34,267 nt of DNA from Clostridium sartagoforme AAU1 (GCF_000401215.1 NZ_ASRV01000073.1:1-34267); one strand, 5' to 3'. Counted from the stretch's first letter, positions 17,436 to 26,300 are shown. Numbers and translations are program-made. Notes: a model not told the origin generated them from the sequence alone.

Positions 17436-18262
17436 ATGGAATTAAGAACAGCAGCATCACCAAAAGATGTAAAGCATTATACGACAAAGGAATTAAGAGA
17501 AGAGTTTTTAATTCAAAGTTTATTTGAAAAAGATGAAGTTAAAATGGTATATAGCCATATTGATAGAATTATAATAGGGGCTGCAGTACCAGTAAATCCT
17601 TTAATATTAAAAGCTGGAGAAGAACTTAGAGCTAAGTATTTTTTAGAAAGAAGAGAACTTGGAGTAATTAATATAGGTGGTAAAGGGACTATTACACTAG
17701 ATGGGCAAAAATACTCATTAGATTATAAAGATGGTATGTATATTGGAATGGGAACTAAAGATATTGAATTTGCTAGTGAAGATGAAAATAATCCAGCAAA
17801 ATTTTATTTCAATAGTGCACCAGCCATAAGGAGTATCCAACAGTTTTAATAAAACCAGAAGATTGTGTAACAGTAGAGCTTGGATCATTAGAGGAATCTA
17901 ATCATAGAGTAATAAGAAAATATATACTTCCAGGACAAGTTGAAAGTTGCCAATTAGTTATGGGGATGACTCAATTAAAGCCAGGAAGTGTTTGGAATAC
18001 AATGCCATGCCATACACATGATCGAAGAATGGAAGTTTATTTATATTTCGATATTAAGGATGATAACTTTGTAATGCATTATATGGGAGAACCTACAGAA
18101 ACAAGGCATATTGTTATAAGAAATGAAGAAGCAGTTATATCACCAAGTTGGTCAATACATTCAGGGGCAGGTACAAGAGCGTACACCTTTATCTGGGGGA
18201 TGGTTGGAGAAAATCAAGATTTTGATGATATGGATGCTGTAAAATTAAGCGAATTAAGATAA
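17436..18262 (+). pseudogene. kduI: 5-keto-4-deoxyuronate isomerase KduI, one-base frameshift
   Basis: KduI converts 4-deoxy-L-threo-5-hexosulose uronate, from pectin or glycosaminoglycan unsaturated uronates, to 3-deoxy-D-glycero-2,5-hexodiulosonate. The first frame (17436-17849) starts MELRTAASPKDVKHYTTKEL and reaches KFYFNSAPA, then goes off into IRSIQQF and stops. Deleting nothing but adding one base near 17823 restores [20 protein letters not shown] and joins the downstream frame to 18262, giving the normal family length of about 276. The downstream part has the cupin metal ligands [14 protein letters not shown] and SWSIHSGAG. All key residues are intact, so the lesion is either recent or a sequence error. 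Ribosome binding site GAGGAGGAG precedes the ATG. First gene of the cluster kduI-kduD-dhuI-like-discoidin. Confidence 0.88.
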
Positions 18263-18315
18263 TTATATAAATATAAAAATAATACTATTAAATATAATTT
18301 TAGGAGGATTTTATT

Positions 18316-19104
18316 ATGGATATTATGAAGAGTTTTTCATTAGAGGGAAAGGTAGCTTTAGTAACTGGAGCATCTTATGGAATAGGATTTTCAATAGCAA
18401 AATCATATGGAGAAGCAGGAGCAACTGTAGTTTTTAATGATATCAATCAAGATTTAGTTAATAAAGGAATTGAGGCGTATGCAGAACATGGAATAAAAGC
18501 ATATGGATATGTTTGTGATGTCACAGATGAAGATGGTGTAGTTGCAATGGTTAAAAAGATAGAGGAAGAAGTAGGTATAATAGATATACTTGTAAATAAC
18601 GCAGGAATAATAAGAAGAGTTCCAATGCTTGAAATGAAAGCAGAAGATTTCCGTAAAGTAATAGATGTAGATTTAAATGCACCATTTATAGTATCTAAGG
18701 CAGTAATACCAGGAATGATTAAAAAGGGTCATGGAAAGATAATAAACATATGCTCAATGATGAGTGAACTTGGAAGAGAAACAGTTTCAGCTTATGCAGC
18801 AGCGAAAGGTGGACTTAAGATGTTAACAAAAAATATAGCATCAGAGTATGGTGAATATAATATACAATGTAACGGCATAGGACCTGGATATATAGAAACG
18901 CCACAAACTGCACCACTTAGAACTGAGGGACATCCTTTCAATAACTTTATTATCTCTAAAACTCCAGCAGCACGTTGGGGAACAACAGATGATCTTACAG
19001 GACCAGCTATATTCTTAGCATCAGATGCTTCTGACTTTGTTAATGGCCATATTTTATATGTAGATGGTGGTATATTAGCTTATATCGGAAAGCAACCACA
19101 ATAA
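18316..19104 (+). CDS. kduD: 2-dehydro-3-deoxy-D-gluconate 5-dehydrogenase, KduD-like SDR
   Basis: Short-chain dehydrogenase of 262 residues. The NAD(P)-binding TGASYGIG lies near residue 17 and NNAGI around residue 94. The catalytic Ser (ICSMMSELG) and YAAAK follow near residues 145-162, then GPGYIETPQT and DGGILAYIGKQP at the end. It should interconvert 3-deoxy-D-glycero-2,5-hexodiulosonate and 2-keto-3-deoxygluconate in the cytosol, the step after KduI. Members of the same group include gluconate 5-dehydrogenase, so substrate is assigned from the adjacent kduI and isomerase genes. TAGGAGGA upstream is a strong ribosome binding site. The gap to kduI is 53 bp, indicating one operon. Confidence 0.88.
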   Translation: MDIMKSFSLEGKVALVTGASYGIGFSIAKSYGEAGATVVFNDINQDLVNKGIEAYAEHGIKAYGYVCDVTDEDGVVAMVKKIEEEVGIIDILVNNAGIIRRVPMLEMKAEDFRKVIDVDLNAPFIVSKAVIPGMIKKGHGKIINICSMMSELGRETVSAYAAAKGGLKMLTKNIASEYGEYNIQCNGIGPGYIETPQTAPLRTEGHPFNNFIISKTPAARWGTTDDLTGPAIFLASDASDFVNGHILYVDGGILAYIGKQPQ

Positions 19105-19112
19105 TGATGTTC

Positions 19113-19141
19113 CCATGGAGTGTAAAATTTACACTCCGTGG
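19113..19141 (+). repeat. Perfect-arm hairpin between kduD and the isomerase gene
   Basis: CCATGGAGTGTAAA (19113-19126) pairs with TTTACACTCCGTGG (19128-19141), 14 positions with one G-U, almost no loop. There is no T-run after it, so it is not a normal terminator. It may set differential mRNA stability or bind a regulator within the operon. Confidence 0.7.
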
Positions 19142-19169
19142 ATGAGAATAATTGGAAGGAGAATTAAAA

Positions 19170-19808
19170 ATGAAAATTGCTTTAATAAATGAAAATAGTC
19201 AGGCAGCAAAAAATTCAATGATATATGAAACATTAAAAAAGGTAGTAGAGCCAAAAGGACATGAAGTTTTTAATTATGGAATGTATAGTGCTGAAGATGA
19301 AGCACAATTAACATATGTTCAAAATGGTATTTTAACAGCAATATTATTAAATTCTGGAGCAGCAGATTATGTAATAACAGGTTGTGGAACAGGAGAAGGA
19401 GCAATGCTTGCATGTAATTCTTTCCCAGGAGTGCTATGTGGGCATGTTGTAGATCCATCAGATGCATACATGTTTGCTCAAATTAATGATGGTAATGCAA
19501 TATCACTTCCTTTTGCTAAAGGATTTGGATGGGGAGCAGAATTAAATCTTGAATATATTTTTGAAAAATTATTTGAAGGCAGGAGTGGGCAAGGATATCC
19601 AAAAGATAGAGTTATTCCAGAACAAAGAAATAAGAAAATATTAGATGAAGTTAAGAAAGTTACACATACAGATATGTTAACAATTTTACAAAGGATAGAT
19701 CAAGATTTATTAAGAGGCGCTGTAGGTGGTGCTAAATTTAAGGAATATTTTTATGAAAATTGCAAAAATGATGAAATAAAAGAATATATTAAAAATCTTT
19801 TAGGTTAG
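19170..19808 (+). CDS. RpiB/LacAB-family isomerase, probable DhuI
   Basis: Protein of 212 residues of the RpiB/LacA/LacB sugar isomerase fold: MKIALINENSQAAKN at the start and the active-site loop ITGCGTGEGAMLACNSFPGV, where the Cys and Thr match RpiB catalytic positions. Streptococcal DhuI, an RpiB-fold enzyme unrelated to KduI, performs the same 4-deoxy-5-hexosulose-uronate isomerisation. Length, sequence type and neighbours here suggest this is a DhuI homologue (inference from family knowledge, not proven). GGAAGGAG sits between an in-frame TTG at 19152 and ATG at 19170; the ATG is preferred. It would make the frameshifted kduI redundant. Alternative: an accessory pentose or hexuronate isomerase. 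Confidence 0.8.
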   Translation: MKIALINENSQAAKNSMIYETLKKVVEPKGHEVFNYGMYSAEDEAQLTYVQNGILTAILLNSGAADYVITGCGTGEGAMLACNSFPGVLCGHVVDPSDAYMFAQINDGNAISLPFAKGFGWGAELNLEYIFEKLFEGRSGQGYPKDRVIPEQRNKKILDEVKKVTHTDMLTILQRIDQDLLRGAVGGAKFKEYFYENCKNDEIKEYIKNLLG

Positions 19809-19832
19809 TATATCTAAATTTAAGGAGATATT

Positions 19833-20618
19833 ATGATTCAATTATCATTAAAGATATTAGATAAAGATGGAAATATTAAAGCTGAAAATAAAGAATGTAA
19901 TGAAGTTAGACTTGTATTTAAAGAAGAATACAAAGAAGGTGATAGGATTCAAATTGAAACATCTAATAAAGAAATTTATCTTGTAGCAGAAATTGATGAT
20001 GCAATGGGAGAATCTTTAATATATGTAACAGAAAATCTTATAACATATGAAATTCCTTTTGGAGAGAAGAAAGTAAGCTATTCACCAAAGGTGTTTTATG
20101 GAGAAAAACATTTATTATCAGTAAGAATTGCTAGAAAAGAAGAAGTAGAATGTTATAGAAATTTAGCATTAAACAAAATGGATCAGCAAGGCCTTATTGG
20201 TGTGTATCCACATGCTTCTGCAAATGTAGAAACTAGAGGAGAAGCTGTTTTTGCAGCTAGAAACGCTATAAACGGTAACTGTGAAAATCATGACCATGGA
20301 AAATGGCCATATGAATCATGGGGAATAGGCATGAGAGATGACGCTTGTCTTAAAATTGATTTTGGAAGAGAAATAATTACAGATAAAATTATTTTATATA
20401 CAAGATCAGATTTTCCGCATGATAACTGGTGGGTAAAAGTTACTTTTAGATTTTCAGATAACTCTGAGTTAACATGTGATTTAGAAAAAAGTCATAAGGC
20501 TCATATTATAGAATTCCCAGAAAAAAAGATAAGTTGGTTAACATTTAGTGATTTAATAAAAGCTGATGATCCATCACCTTTCCCAGCATTGAGTCAAATC
20601 CAAGTTTTTGGGAAATAA
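19833..20618 (+). CDS. Cytosolic discoidin (F5/8C)-like protein of the uronate cluster
   Basis: Protein of 261 residues. An N-terminal beta-rich part (residues 1-105) is followed by a discoidin / F5-8 type C-like carbohydrate-binding region: NLALNKMDQQGLIGVYPHAS, ARNAINGN, KWPYESWGIGMRDDACLKID, DKIILYTRSDFPHDNWWVK and LSQIQVFGK. Such modules are normally secreted, but there is no signal peptide or membrane segment here, so the product appears cytosolic. It is the last gene of the cluster, 24 bp after the isomerase gene with AAGGAGA as ribosome binding site, and is followed by a terminator. It might bind or process an unsaturated oligosaccharide or act as a non-catalytic partner; the function is not known to me. 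Confidence 0.72.
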   Translation: MIQLSLKILDKDGNIKAENKECNEVRLVFKEEYKEGDRIQIETSNKEIYLVAEIDDAMGESLIYVTENLITYEIPFGEKKVSYSPKVFYGEKHLLSVRIARKEEVECYRNLALNKMDQQGLIGVYPHASANVETRGEAVFAARNAINGNCENHDHGKWPYESWGIGMRDDACLKIDFGREIITDKIILYTRSDFPHDNWWVKVTFRFSDNSELTCDLEKSHKAHIIEFPEKKISWLTFSDLIKADDPSPFPALSQIQVFGK

Positions 20619-20670
20619 GAATTGCCTAATAAATATTCTAAAATAGATTTATTAGATAAATATTAAAAAG

Positions 20671-20732
20671 ACTGTACCTTTGATTTTAGTTCCATTTTAG
20701 TATGTGAAATTAAAATCGAGGTACAGTTTTTA
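20671..20732 (+). terminator. Terminator of the uronate cluster
   Basis: ACTGTACCT (20671-20679) pairs with AGGTACAGT (20719-20727). An inner extension, GATTTTAG with TTAAAATC (20682-20689 / 20710-20717), follows across a one-base bulge. T-run 20727-20731. Confidence 0.8.
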
Positions 20733-20769
20733 TATTGCACTAAAATGGAAAATATATAATAATATTAGT

Positions 20770-20928
20770 ATGGATAGCCAAGATCTAATGACGTTACTAA
20801 AAATTAAAATAAAGATGAAAAAAGAATTAACTTCAGATGAGAAGGGCATGTTAGCATGCTATGATAGGCCAGTTGATTTTACAAGAAGAAAAAATATTGA
20901 CGAGATAATTAATTATGTTAAGAAATAG
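20770..20928 (+). CDS. Short hypothetical protein or gene remnant
   Basis: Frame with product beginning MDSQDLMTLLKIKIKMKKEL and ending ACYDRPVDFTRRKNIDEIINYVKK, about 52 residues from the ATG at 20770. Amino acid use looks coding, but no ribosome binding site precedes this ATG, and the longer frame from 20704 starts inside the terminator stem, so the true start is unclear. It may be a 5'-truncated remnant. No family recognised. Confidence 0.4.
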   Translation: MDSQDLMTLLKIKIKMKKELTSDEKGMLACYDRPVDFTRRKNIDEIINYVKK

Positions 20929-21028
20929 CCATAATAAAAAATAAATTCTATTTAGTAAGATATTATTACAAGTTATATCAAGTTTTATGTATTCAAAAAT
21001 GATAACATTTAATTAAGGAGTGATAAAG

Positions 21029-21385
21029 TTGTCAGTAAAAACTATAGAAAATATGGTTGATTGGATAGAAGAAAATATAAAAGAAAATCCAACTTTAGAA
21101 TAAATGTCTAATTATGTTGGGTACTCTTCTTTTTATTGTTCAGAAAAATTTCATGAGTATGTTGGTGTAACCTTTAAAAAGTATATTGCAAATAGAAAGA
21201 TAAGTTTAGCAGCAGTAGATATTAAAAATACAAAACGTAGAGTATTAGATATCGCTGTAGAATATGGTTTTTCTTCCCAGGAAGCATTTACAAGGGCTTT
21301 TGTTAAGGCATATGGATATACACCAAATAATTATAGACGTCAATCATCTGAAATTTTATTGTTTGAAAAAGCTAAGATAACTTAA
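21029..21385 (+). pseudogene. Truncated AraC-type DNA-binding domain with in-frame stop
   Basis: From a TTG at 21029 with AAGGAG upstream, the frame reads SVKTIENMVDWIEENIKENP then TLE, hits TAA at 21101-21103, and continues in the same frame with MSNYVGYSSFYCSEKFHEYV, SLAAVDIKNTKRRVLDIAVE and YGYTPNNYRR up to 21385. This is the two-helix-turn-helix AraC/MarA-like DNA-binding domain. Family members usually have Glu or Gln at the stop position (one base change). They also usually continue into a GyrI-like effector domain of about 160 residues, which is absent. The ATG at 21104 immediately after the stop could allow restart, giving a 93-residue product lacking the first helix. Probably a decayed regulator. 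Confidence 0.75.
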
Positions 21386-21424
21386 TACTTAAATTACTCC
21401 TAATTTTAAAGAAGAGGTAAAAAT

Positions 21425-22300
21425 ATGCTTAATAAAATAGGGAGAAATGATTTATGTTGGTGTGGTAGCCAAAAGAAATATAAATTCTGCCATGAAGATT
21501 TTGATAAGAAGATAATTAATTTTAAAATGCAAGGTCATATTGTACCATCAAGAAAAATTATTAAGACAAAAGAGCAAATTGATGGTATAAGAGAAAGTGG
21601 AAAAGTTAATATTGCTATATTAGACTATATTTCAAATAAAATATGTGTGGGAATGTCAACAGAAGAGATAGATAAACTTGTACATTCCAAGACTATAGAA
21701 TTGGGAGGGATTCCAGCAACATTAGGATATGAAGGATATCCTAAAAGTTCATGTACATCTATTAATAGTCAAGTATGCCATGGAATACCTTCAGAGCTAG
21801 ATAAATTAAAGGATGGAGATATTATTAATGTAGATATATCTACTATTTATAAAGGTTATTATTCAGATTCATCAAGGATGTTTTGTATTGGTGAAGTAAG
21901 TGAAGAAAAAAAGAATCTTGTTAAAATAGCTAAGGAGTGTATTGAAAAAGGCTTAGAGCAAGTCAAGCCTTGGAGATTTTTAGGTGATATGGGATATGCA
22001 GTGCATCAATATGCACTGAAAAATGGATACTCAGTTGTAGAGGAAATTGGGGGACATGGAGTTGGGTTAGAACTTCATGAAGATCCTTGGATAAGCTATA
22101 TATCAAAACCTAAAACTGAAATGCTTATGATTCCAGGAATGATATTTACAATTGAACCTATGTTGAATATGGGGACTAGTGAAGTGTTTTTAGACCAGGA
22201 GAATGAGTGGACAATATATACAGCAGATTCTATGCCATCTGCACAATGGGAAGTAACTGTACTGGTAACAGATGATGGATATGAAATTTTAGCATATTAA
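21425..22300 (+). CDS. map: Type I methionine aminopeptidase with SEC-C zinc motif
   Basis: Enzyme of 291 residues that removes N-terminal Met from nascent proteins. An N-terminal SEC-C motif (NDLCWCGSQKKYKFCH; Cys11, Cys13, Cys22, His23) binds zinc and likely contacts the ribosome. The catalytic pita-bread domain has the metal ligands in INVDIS, YYSDSSRMF, GGHGVGLELHED, FTIEPML and QWEVTVLV. All five ligands and the substrate His are present. AGAGG upstream of the ATG. In clostridia a separate housekeeping map usually lies in the ribosomal protein operon, so this is probably a second copy (inference). Single gene with its own spacer. Confidence 0.92.
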   Translation: MLNKIGRNDLCWCGSQKKYKFCHEDFDKKIINFKMQGHIVPSRKIIKTKEQIDGIRESGKVNIAILDYISNKICVGMSTEEIDKLVHSKTIELGGIPATLGYEGYPKSSCTSINSQVCHGIPSELDKLKDGDIINVDISTIYKGYYSDSSRMFCIGEVSEEKKNLVKIAKECIEKGLEQVKPWRFLGDMGYAVHQYALKNGYSVVEEIGGHGVGLELHEDPWISYISKPKTEMLMIPGMIFTIEPMLNMGTSEVFLDQENEWTIYTADSMPSAQWEVTVLVTDDGYEILAY

Positions 22301-22408
22301 TTAAACATAAGAGTAAAATTATCTATATTTGAAAATTAATTATAATAAAATAATTGTATAATATAGATGGAATTATAATAAAATATAGATATTTACAAGG
22401 AGAAGGAT

Positions 22409-23284
22409 ATGAGTAAAATAGATTTGCATATGCATTCATGTTTTAGTGATGATGGAGAATTGACTCCAGAAGAAATTATTGATAGAGCTATAAAAAATAA
22501 TGTTGAAATAATTTCTATAAGTGATCATAATTCAGTAAGAGCAGTAGACCGTGCTTTAAGCTATAGTAAGAATAAAAATATAATAGTTATACCAGGAATA
22601 GAAATAGATTGCACATTTAATAATAGAAATTTACATTTGCTTGGATATAATATAGATTATAAGTCAAAGGATTTCTATAATATTGAAGAAGATATTTTAA
22701 GTCAAGAAAAAAAAGCTTCAAAAGAAAAAGTAAGATTAATAAAAGAATATACAAATTTAAATATTTTTGAAGATGAAGTTATTAAAAGATCATCAAATGG
22801 AGTTGTTACAGGAGAATTAATAGCAGAAATCTTATTAGAAGATAGTGAAAATAGAAAATCATTAATATTAAAACCTTATTTAGAAGGTGGAAATAGGAGT
22901 GATATGCCTTATGTAAATTTTTATTGGGATTATTTTGCACAAGGAAAGCCAGCATATGTGCCAATAAAATTTATAAGTTTAAAAGAAGCCATTAGATTAA
23001 TCCATAAGAATGGAGGAAAAGCAGTAATAGCACATCCAGGGAATAATTTAAAAGACAAGTTAGATTTAATAGATAATTTAATAGAAGAAGGAATAGAAGG
23101 AATAGAGGTTTTTAGTAGTTATCATACAAAAGAGCAAATTGAATATTTTTATACTAAGGCTATAAAAAATAATATGATAATAACTTGTGGAAGTGATTTT
23201 CATGGAAAGACAAAGCCTAATATAGAAATTGGAAGGTTTAAATTTGATCCTAGAAATATTTCAATAGATAAAATATTAAAATAG
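22409..23284 (+). CDS. PHP domain phosphoesterase (TrpH/RNase AM-like)
   Basis: Metal-dependent phosphoesterase of 291 residues with the PHP signatures IDLHMHSCFSDDGELTPEEI at the N-terminus, ISISDHNSV, IPGIEIDC, KAVIAHPGN and CGSDFHGKTKP. These His/Asp/Glu residues build the polymerase-and-histidinol-phosphatase trinuclear metal site. The closest known group is YciV/TrpH, which hydrolyses 3',5'-nucleoside bisphosphates and short RNA ends. AAGGAGAAGG precedes the ATG. It is followed by a hairpin that includes the stop codon. The substrate is assigned only by family. Confidence 0.85.
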   Translation: MSKIDLHMHSCFSDDGELTPEEIIDRAIKNNVEIISISDHNSVRAVDRALSYSKNKNIIVIPGIEIDCTFNNRNLHLLGYNIDYKSKDFYNIEEDILSQEKKASKEKVRLIKEYTNLNIFEDEVIKRSSNGVVTGELIAEILLEDSENRKSLILKPYLEGGNRSDMPYVNFYWDYFAQGKPAYVPIKFISLKEAIRLIHKNGGKAVIAHPGNNLKDKLDLIDNLIEEGIEGIEVFSSYHTKEQIEYFYTKAIKNNMIITCGSDFHGKTKPNIEIGRFKFDPRNISIDKILK

Positions 23285-23310
23285 GAGAAACAATAATTCG
23301 TTTCTCCTAT
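23281..23310 (+). terminator. Hairpin terminator overlapping stop codon
   Basis: ATAGGAGAAAC (23281-23291) pairs perfectly with GTTTCTCCTAT (23300-23310); loop of eight bases. The TAG stop at 23282-23284 lies in the 5' arm. Downstream TAATATTTTA is only partly T-rich. Confidence 0.65.
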
Positions 23311-23403
23311 TAATATTTTAAGATAATATTGACCTCATTGGTTTAATAAATGTTAATTAATATATTACTTATCTATTAGATAAAGTAAATATAAAATTTA
23401 TAT

Positions 23404-25464
23404 CTATATCTTAAATTGTTGTATTATTTCAGTTAATTTTTGAGCAAGCTCAGCTTGACTTTGTGCTGTTTGAGCCACTTGTTCTATTGCTTTTGTTGTT
23501 TCATTCATATTTTCTTTTATAGTATCGGCATTTTCAGTAGATTCTTGTGAAGATTCAGCCATATTTTGAATTGCTTCAGTTACTTGTCCAACAGTAGCAG
23601 TAATTTCTTCTGACATTGCAGCAATTTCATCTGACATATTACTTACGAAGTCAGAGTCATTATAATATTGATTTCCTGTTTGCTCATATTCTTCATAGTT
23701 TTTCATTATGTCTATATTAATAAATTTTAATAAATCATTACCAGTATCTATACTTTTAATAAATACCTGTTTTACTGATTCTATAGTATTTTGTATTTCT
23801 ACTACAGCCGAAGAAGACTGTTCAGCAAGTTTCCTAACTTCTTCAGCAACAACAGCAAATCCTTTTCCCTGTTCTCCAGCTCTTGCAGCTTCAATAGCAG
23901 CATTTAGTGCTAGTAGATTAGTTTGCTCAGAGATAGAAGATATGGTTTCAGCCATTACTCTAATAGTATCTATTACAGAACTCTCTTTAATTAAGTTATT
24001 CATATTAGATTCTTTTTGAATATATAAATCTTTAGTTGTTTTTTTAGCTTTTTTACTAATCTCTTTAGCCACACTAGCCCTATCTTTAGCTTTACTAGCA
24101 TTATTGCTTCCATCCATAGACTTAGAAGATAGAATGTTTATACTAGAATCTACTTCTTGAATAGATGCACTTATTTCTTCAGTAGTAGCACTAGATTCTT
24201 GCATACTACTTGCTATAGTATTAACAGCTTCATTAATTGTTATAGTTTTGGCAGAAAGTTCTTCAACAGTTGCAGAAAGCTCTTCAGAAGAAGCACTTAT
24301 ATTTTCTGCATTCTCCATTACAGATTCTATAATAGAATGAATACTTTTTGACATTTTATTTAAATGATTACTCATTTGTCCGAATTCATCATTACTTTCT
24401 ATATCAAGTTGATCTGTTAAATCTCCATTTGCCATTTTCATAGCAAAATTATTAACTTTCTTTAAAATTCTTCCTATATAATTTGCAAATAATACAATAA
24501 CTATAACTACCAATAAAATTGATATTAAAATTATTACACCAATTTTATTCATAAGAGAACTTACTTCTAAATAAATTTCACTTTCTGGAATGGATATAGC
24601 AATAGTCCAATTAGTTTCATCTATAGTCTTATAATATACTTTTTCAATACCATAATCATCACTAAAGGTTCCTTGACCACTTTTTTCAGATAAAATTTTC
24701 TTTCCTAAATCAGCAAGTGTAGAATTTTCATCATCTTTTATATTTGTTTTCATTATCTTAGATTCATCTGCATCAGCAATATACAATCCATCTTTATCAA
24801 TTAAGAATGCTCTACCATTGTTTCCAACCTTCATATTCTTGATGTTATTTTGCAGAGTAGTTAAATTTATATCAGCTGTGGAAACTCCAATAAATTTATT
24901 ATTTGAATCATAAAATGGAGTTGTACAAGTTAACATAGATACATCAGTAACGGGATCATAATAAGGAGATGTCCAAACAACATTTTCATTTGAAGTTTTT
25001 CCTAATGTGTACCAATCATCTAATGTAAAATTAGTATTAGTATATTGATCTGAGTATATAGCTTTTCCATTATCTTTATAAGCATAAGGTCCAAAGAATT
25101 CAATTTCTTTATTATACTTAAATGGTTCAAACCATATTCCTGCACCAAAGGTTTCATCATTAGTTTCTATTAAATTTACTAATATACTAGACAAATTATC
25201 TTTAGTTAAAGATGAATATGAAGATTGAGCAACCTTAGCTAAGCTCTCAGATATTTTCTTATGTCTTTCTAAACTTTTTTCAATTTCCTGTAGTTTTTTA
25301 TCAAGTTCATTATTCATATTTAATTCAATTTCTTTATTTATTATTTGTTTTGAAGTTAAATAACTCATTGATCCTAATGCAAGCATTGAAATAATAATTA
25401 CAGGAAGTAGTAATAATAACATTTTTACTTTGATACTTTTAATGTTTTTACCTTTAAATTTCAT
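23404..25464 (-). CDS. Methyl-accepting chemotaxis protein with dCache sensor
   Basis: Transmembrane chemoreceptor of 686 residues. N-terminal membrane helix ([20 protein letters not shown]), extracytoplasmic dCache-type sensor with [20 protein letters not shown] and [15 protein letters not shown], second membrane helix near residue 310-335, HAMP, then a long coiled-coil signalling domain with the conserved hairpin tip [20 protein letters not shown] and [19 protein letters not shown]. It should signal through CheW/CheA to flagella or a related output. dCache domains of this type often bind amino acids; the ligand is not predictable here. The in-frame TTG at 25476 is inferior to the ATG at 25464, which has GGGGGAT five bases upstream. 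Lone gene, so motility genes must be elsewhere. Confidence 0.92.
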   Translation of the reverse strand: MKFKGKNIKSIKVKMLLLLLPVIIISMLALGSMSYLTSKQIINKEIELNMNNELDKKLQEIEKSLERHKKISESLAKVAQSSYSSLTKDNLSSILVNLIETNDETFGAGIWFEPFKYNKEIEFFGPYAYKDNGKAIYSDQYTNTNFTLDDWYTLGKTSNENVVWTSPYYDPVTDVSMLTCTTPFYDSNNKFIGVSTADINLTTLQNNIKNMKVGNNGRAFLIDKDGLYIADADESKIMKTNIKDDENSTLADLGKKILSEKSGQGTFSDDYGIEKVYYKTIDETNWTIAISIPESEIYLEVSSLMNKIGVIILISILLVVIVIVLFANYIGRILKKVNNFAMKMANGDLTDQLDIESNDEFGQMSNHLNKMSKSIHSIIESVMENAENISASSEELSATVEELSAKTITINEAVNTIASSMQESSATTEEISASIQEVDSSINILSSKSMDGSNNASKAKDRASVAKEISKKAKKTTKDLYIQKESNMNNLIKESSVIDTIRVMAETISSISEQTNLLALNAAIEAARAGEQGKGFAVVAEEVRKLAEQSSSAVVEIQNTIESVKQVFIKSIDTGNDLLKFINIDIMKNYEEYEQTGNQYYNDSDFVSNMSDEIAAMSEEITATVGQVTEAIQNMAESSQESTENADTIKENMNETTKAIEQVAQTAQSQAELAQKLTEIIQQFKI

Positions 25465-25658
25465 GATATCCCCCAAAAATTAATTATATATTTGAATAAT
25501 AATTAAAATTAAATTGAAATTTTAATTAAATTCCAAAGAATAAAAAATACCACTTATATTTTAGCATTTTTATTTTCAAATTACTACAATATAAAACATT
25601 ATTTGATATGAAATTCAGATTATTTATGTAAATATATTTTAGAAATTAAATCAATAAA

Positions 25659-25687
25659 TTGACAAGTAGATTAAATAGTTATATAAT
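25659..25687 (+). promoter_or_regulatory. Consensus SigA promoter of the marR gene
   Basis: TTGACA (25659-25664), exactly 17 bp, TATAAT (25682-25687): a perfect consensus. The first MarR operator starts three bases downstream and covers the expected start of transcription near 25694. Confidence 0.88.
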
Positions 25688-25689
25688 TA

Positions 25690-25703
25690 GTTAGAAGTCT
25701 AAC
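25690..25703. promoter_or_regulatory. MarR operator copy 1
   Basis: GTTAGA-AG-TCTAAC, perfect 6-bp inverted repeat overlapping the transcription start of the marR promoter, consistent with autorepression. Confidence 0.8.
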
Positions 25704-25722
25704 AAAAGTGTAGGTGTAATTA

Positions 25723-26154
25723 ATGAGTGAAGTAAAACATATCGGAAGAAAAATAAATATTTTGTCTCATAAAATTAAAAGAAGAATAGGAAAAGTATCA
25801 CTAGAATATGGGATAAGCAGTATGCAAGCAAAAATTCTGGGGTTTATATCTCATCAAGCACCTAAAAGAGATATTTTTCAAAAAACAATCGAAGAAGAAT
25901 TTGATATTAGACGTTCTTCGGTAACAAGTGTACTTTCTTTGATGGAAAAAAATGGGCTTATTAAAAGAATAAGTGTTTGTGAAGATGCAAGGCTTAAAAA
26001 GATTATTTTAACTGATAAAGGAATAGAAGTTCATAAATCTGTACATAAAGAAATAGAAATTGTAGAATCTATAATTTTTAATTCTTTAAAAGAAGAGGAG
26101 CTTGAATTGTTTAATGAAATATTGGAAAAGTTAACTAAAAATATTGCAGAGTAA
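25723..26154 (+). CDS. MarR family transcriptional repressor
   Basis: Winged helix-turn-helix regulator of 143 residues, standard MarR length: LEYGISSMQAKILGFISHQA, recognition-helix region DIRRSSVTSVLSLMEKNGLI, wing SVCEDARLKKIILTDKG and a C-terminal dimerisation helix. MarR proteins bind inverted repeats and leave DNA when a ligand such as a drug binds. Three copies of the same operator (25690, 26178 and 26272) bracket this gene and the ABC exporter start, so it very probably represses both itself and the exporter. The ribosome binding site (GTAGGTG) is only moderate, suggesting low repressor levels. Confidence 0.92.
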   Translation: MSEVKHIGRKINILSHKIKRRIGKVSLEYGISSMQAKILGFISHQAPKRDIFQKTIEEEFDIRRSSVTSVLSLMEKNGLIKRISVCEDARLKKIILTDKGIEVHKSVHKEIEIVESIIFNSLKEEELELFNEILEKLTKNIAE

Positions 26155-26177
26155 TGCAATTTTTTTAATTGTATTTA

Positions 26178-26191
26178 GTTAGAAACCTAAC
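26178..26191. promoter_or_regulatory. MarR operator copy 2
   Basis: GTTAG-AAAC-CTAAC, with flanks TTA and AAAAG like copy 1. It lies between marR and the ABC genes. Confidence 0.75.
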
Positions 26192-26271
26192 AAAAGTAAA
26201 TATTTAAAATAGAGAATTTTATTGTTATAGGTGGGAAACTAATAAAATAAAGTAATTTTTTTAATTTTAAA

Positions 26272-26285
26272 GTTAGAAATCTAAC
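26272..26285. promoter_or_regulatory. MarR operator copy 3
   Basis: GTTAGA-AA-TCTAAC, perfect arms, ending just before the GGGAGG ribosome binding site of the first ABC gene. Confidence 0.8.
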
Positions 26286-26300
26286 AAAGGGAGGAATAGT

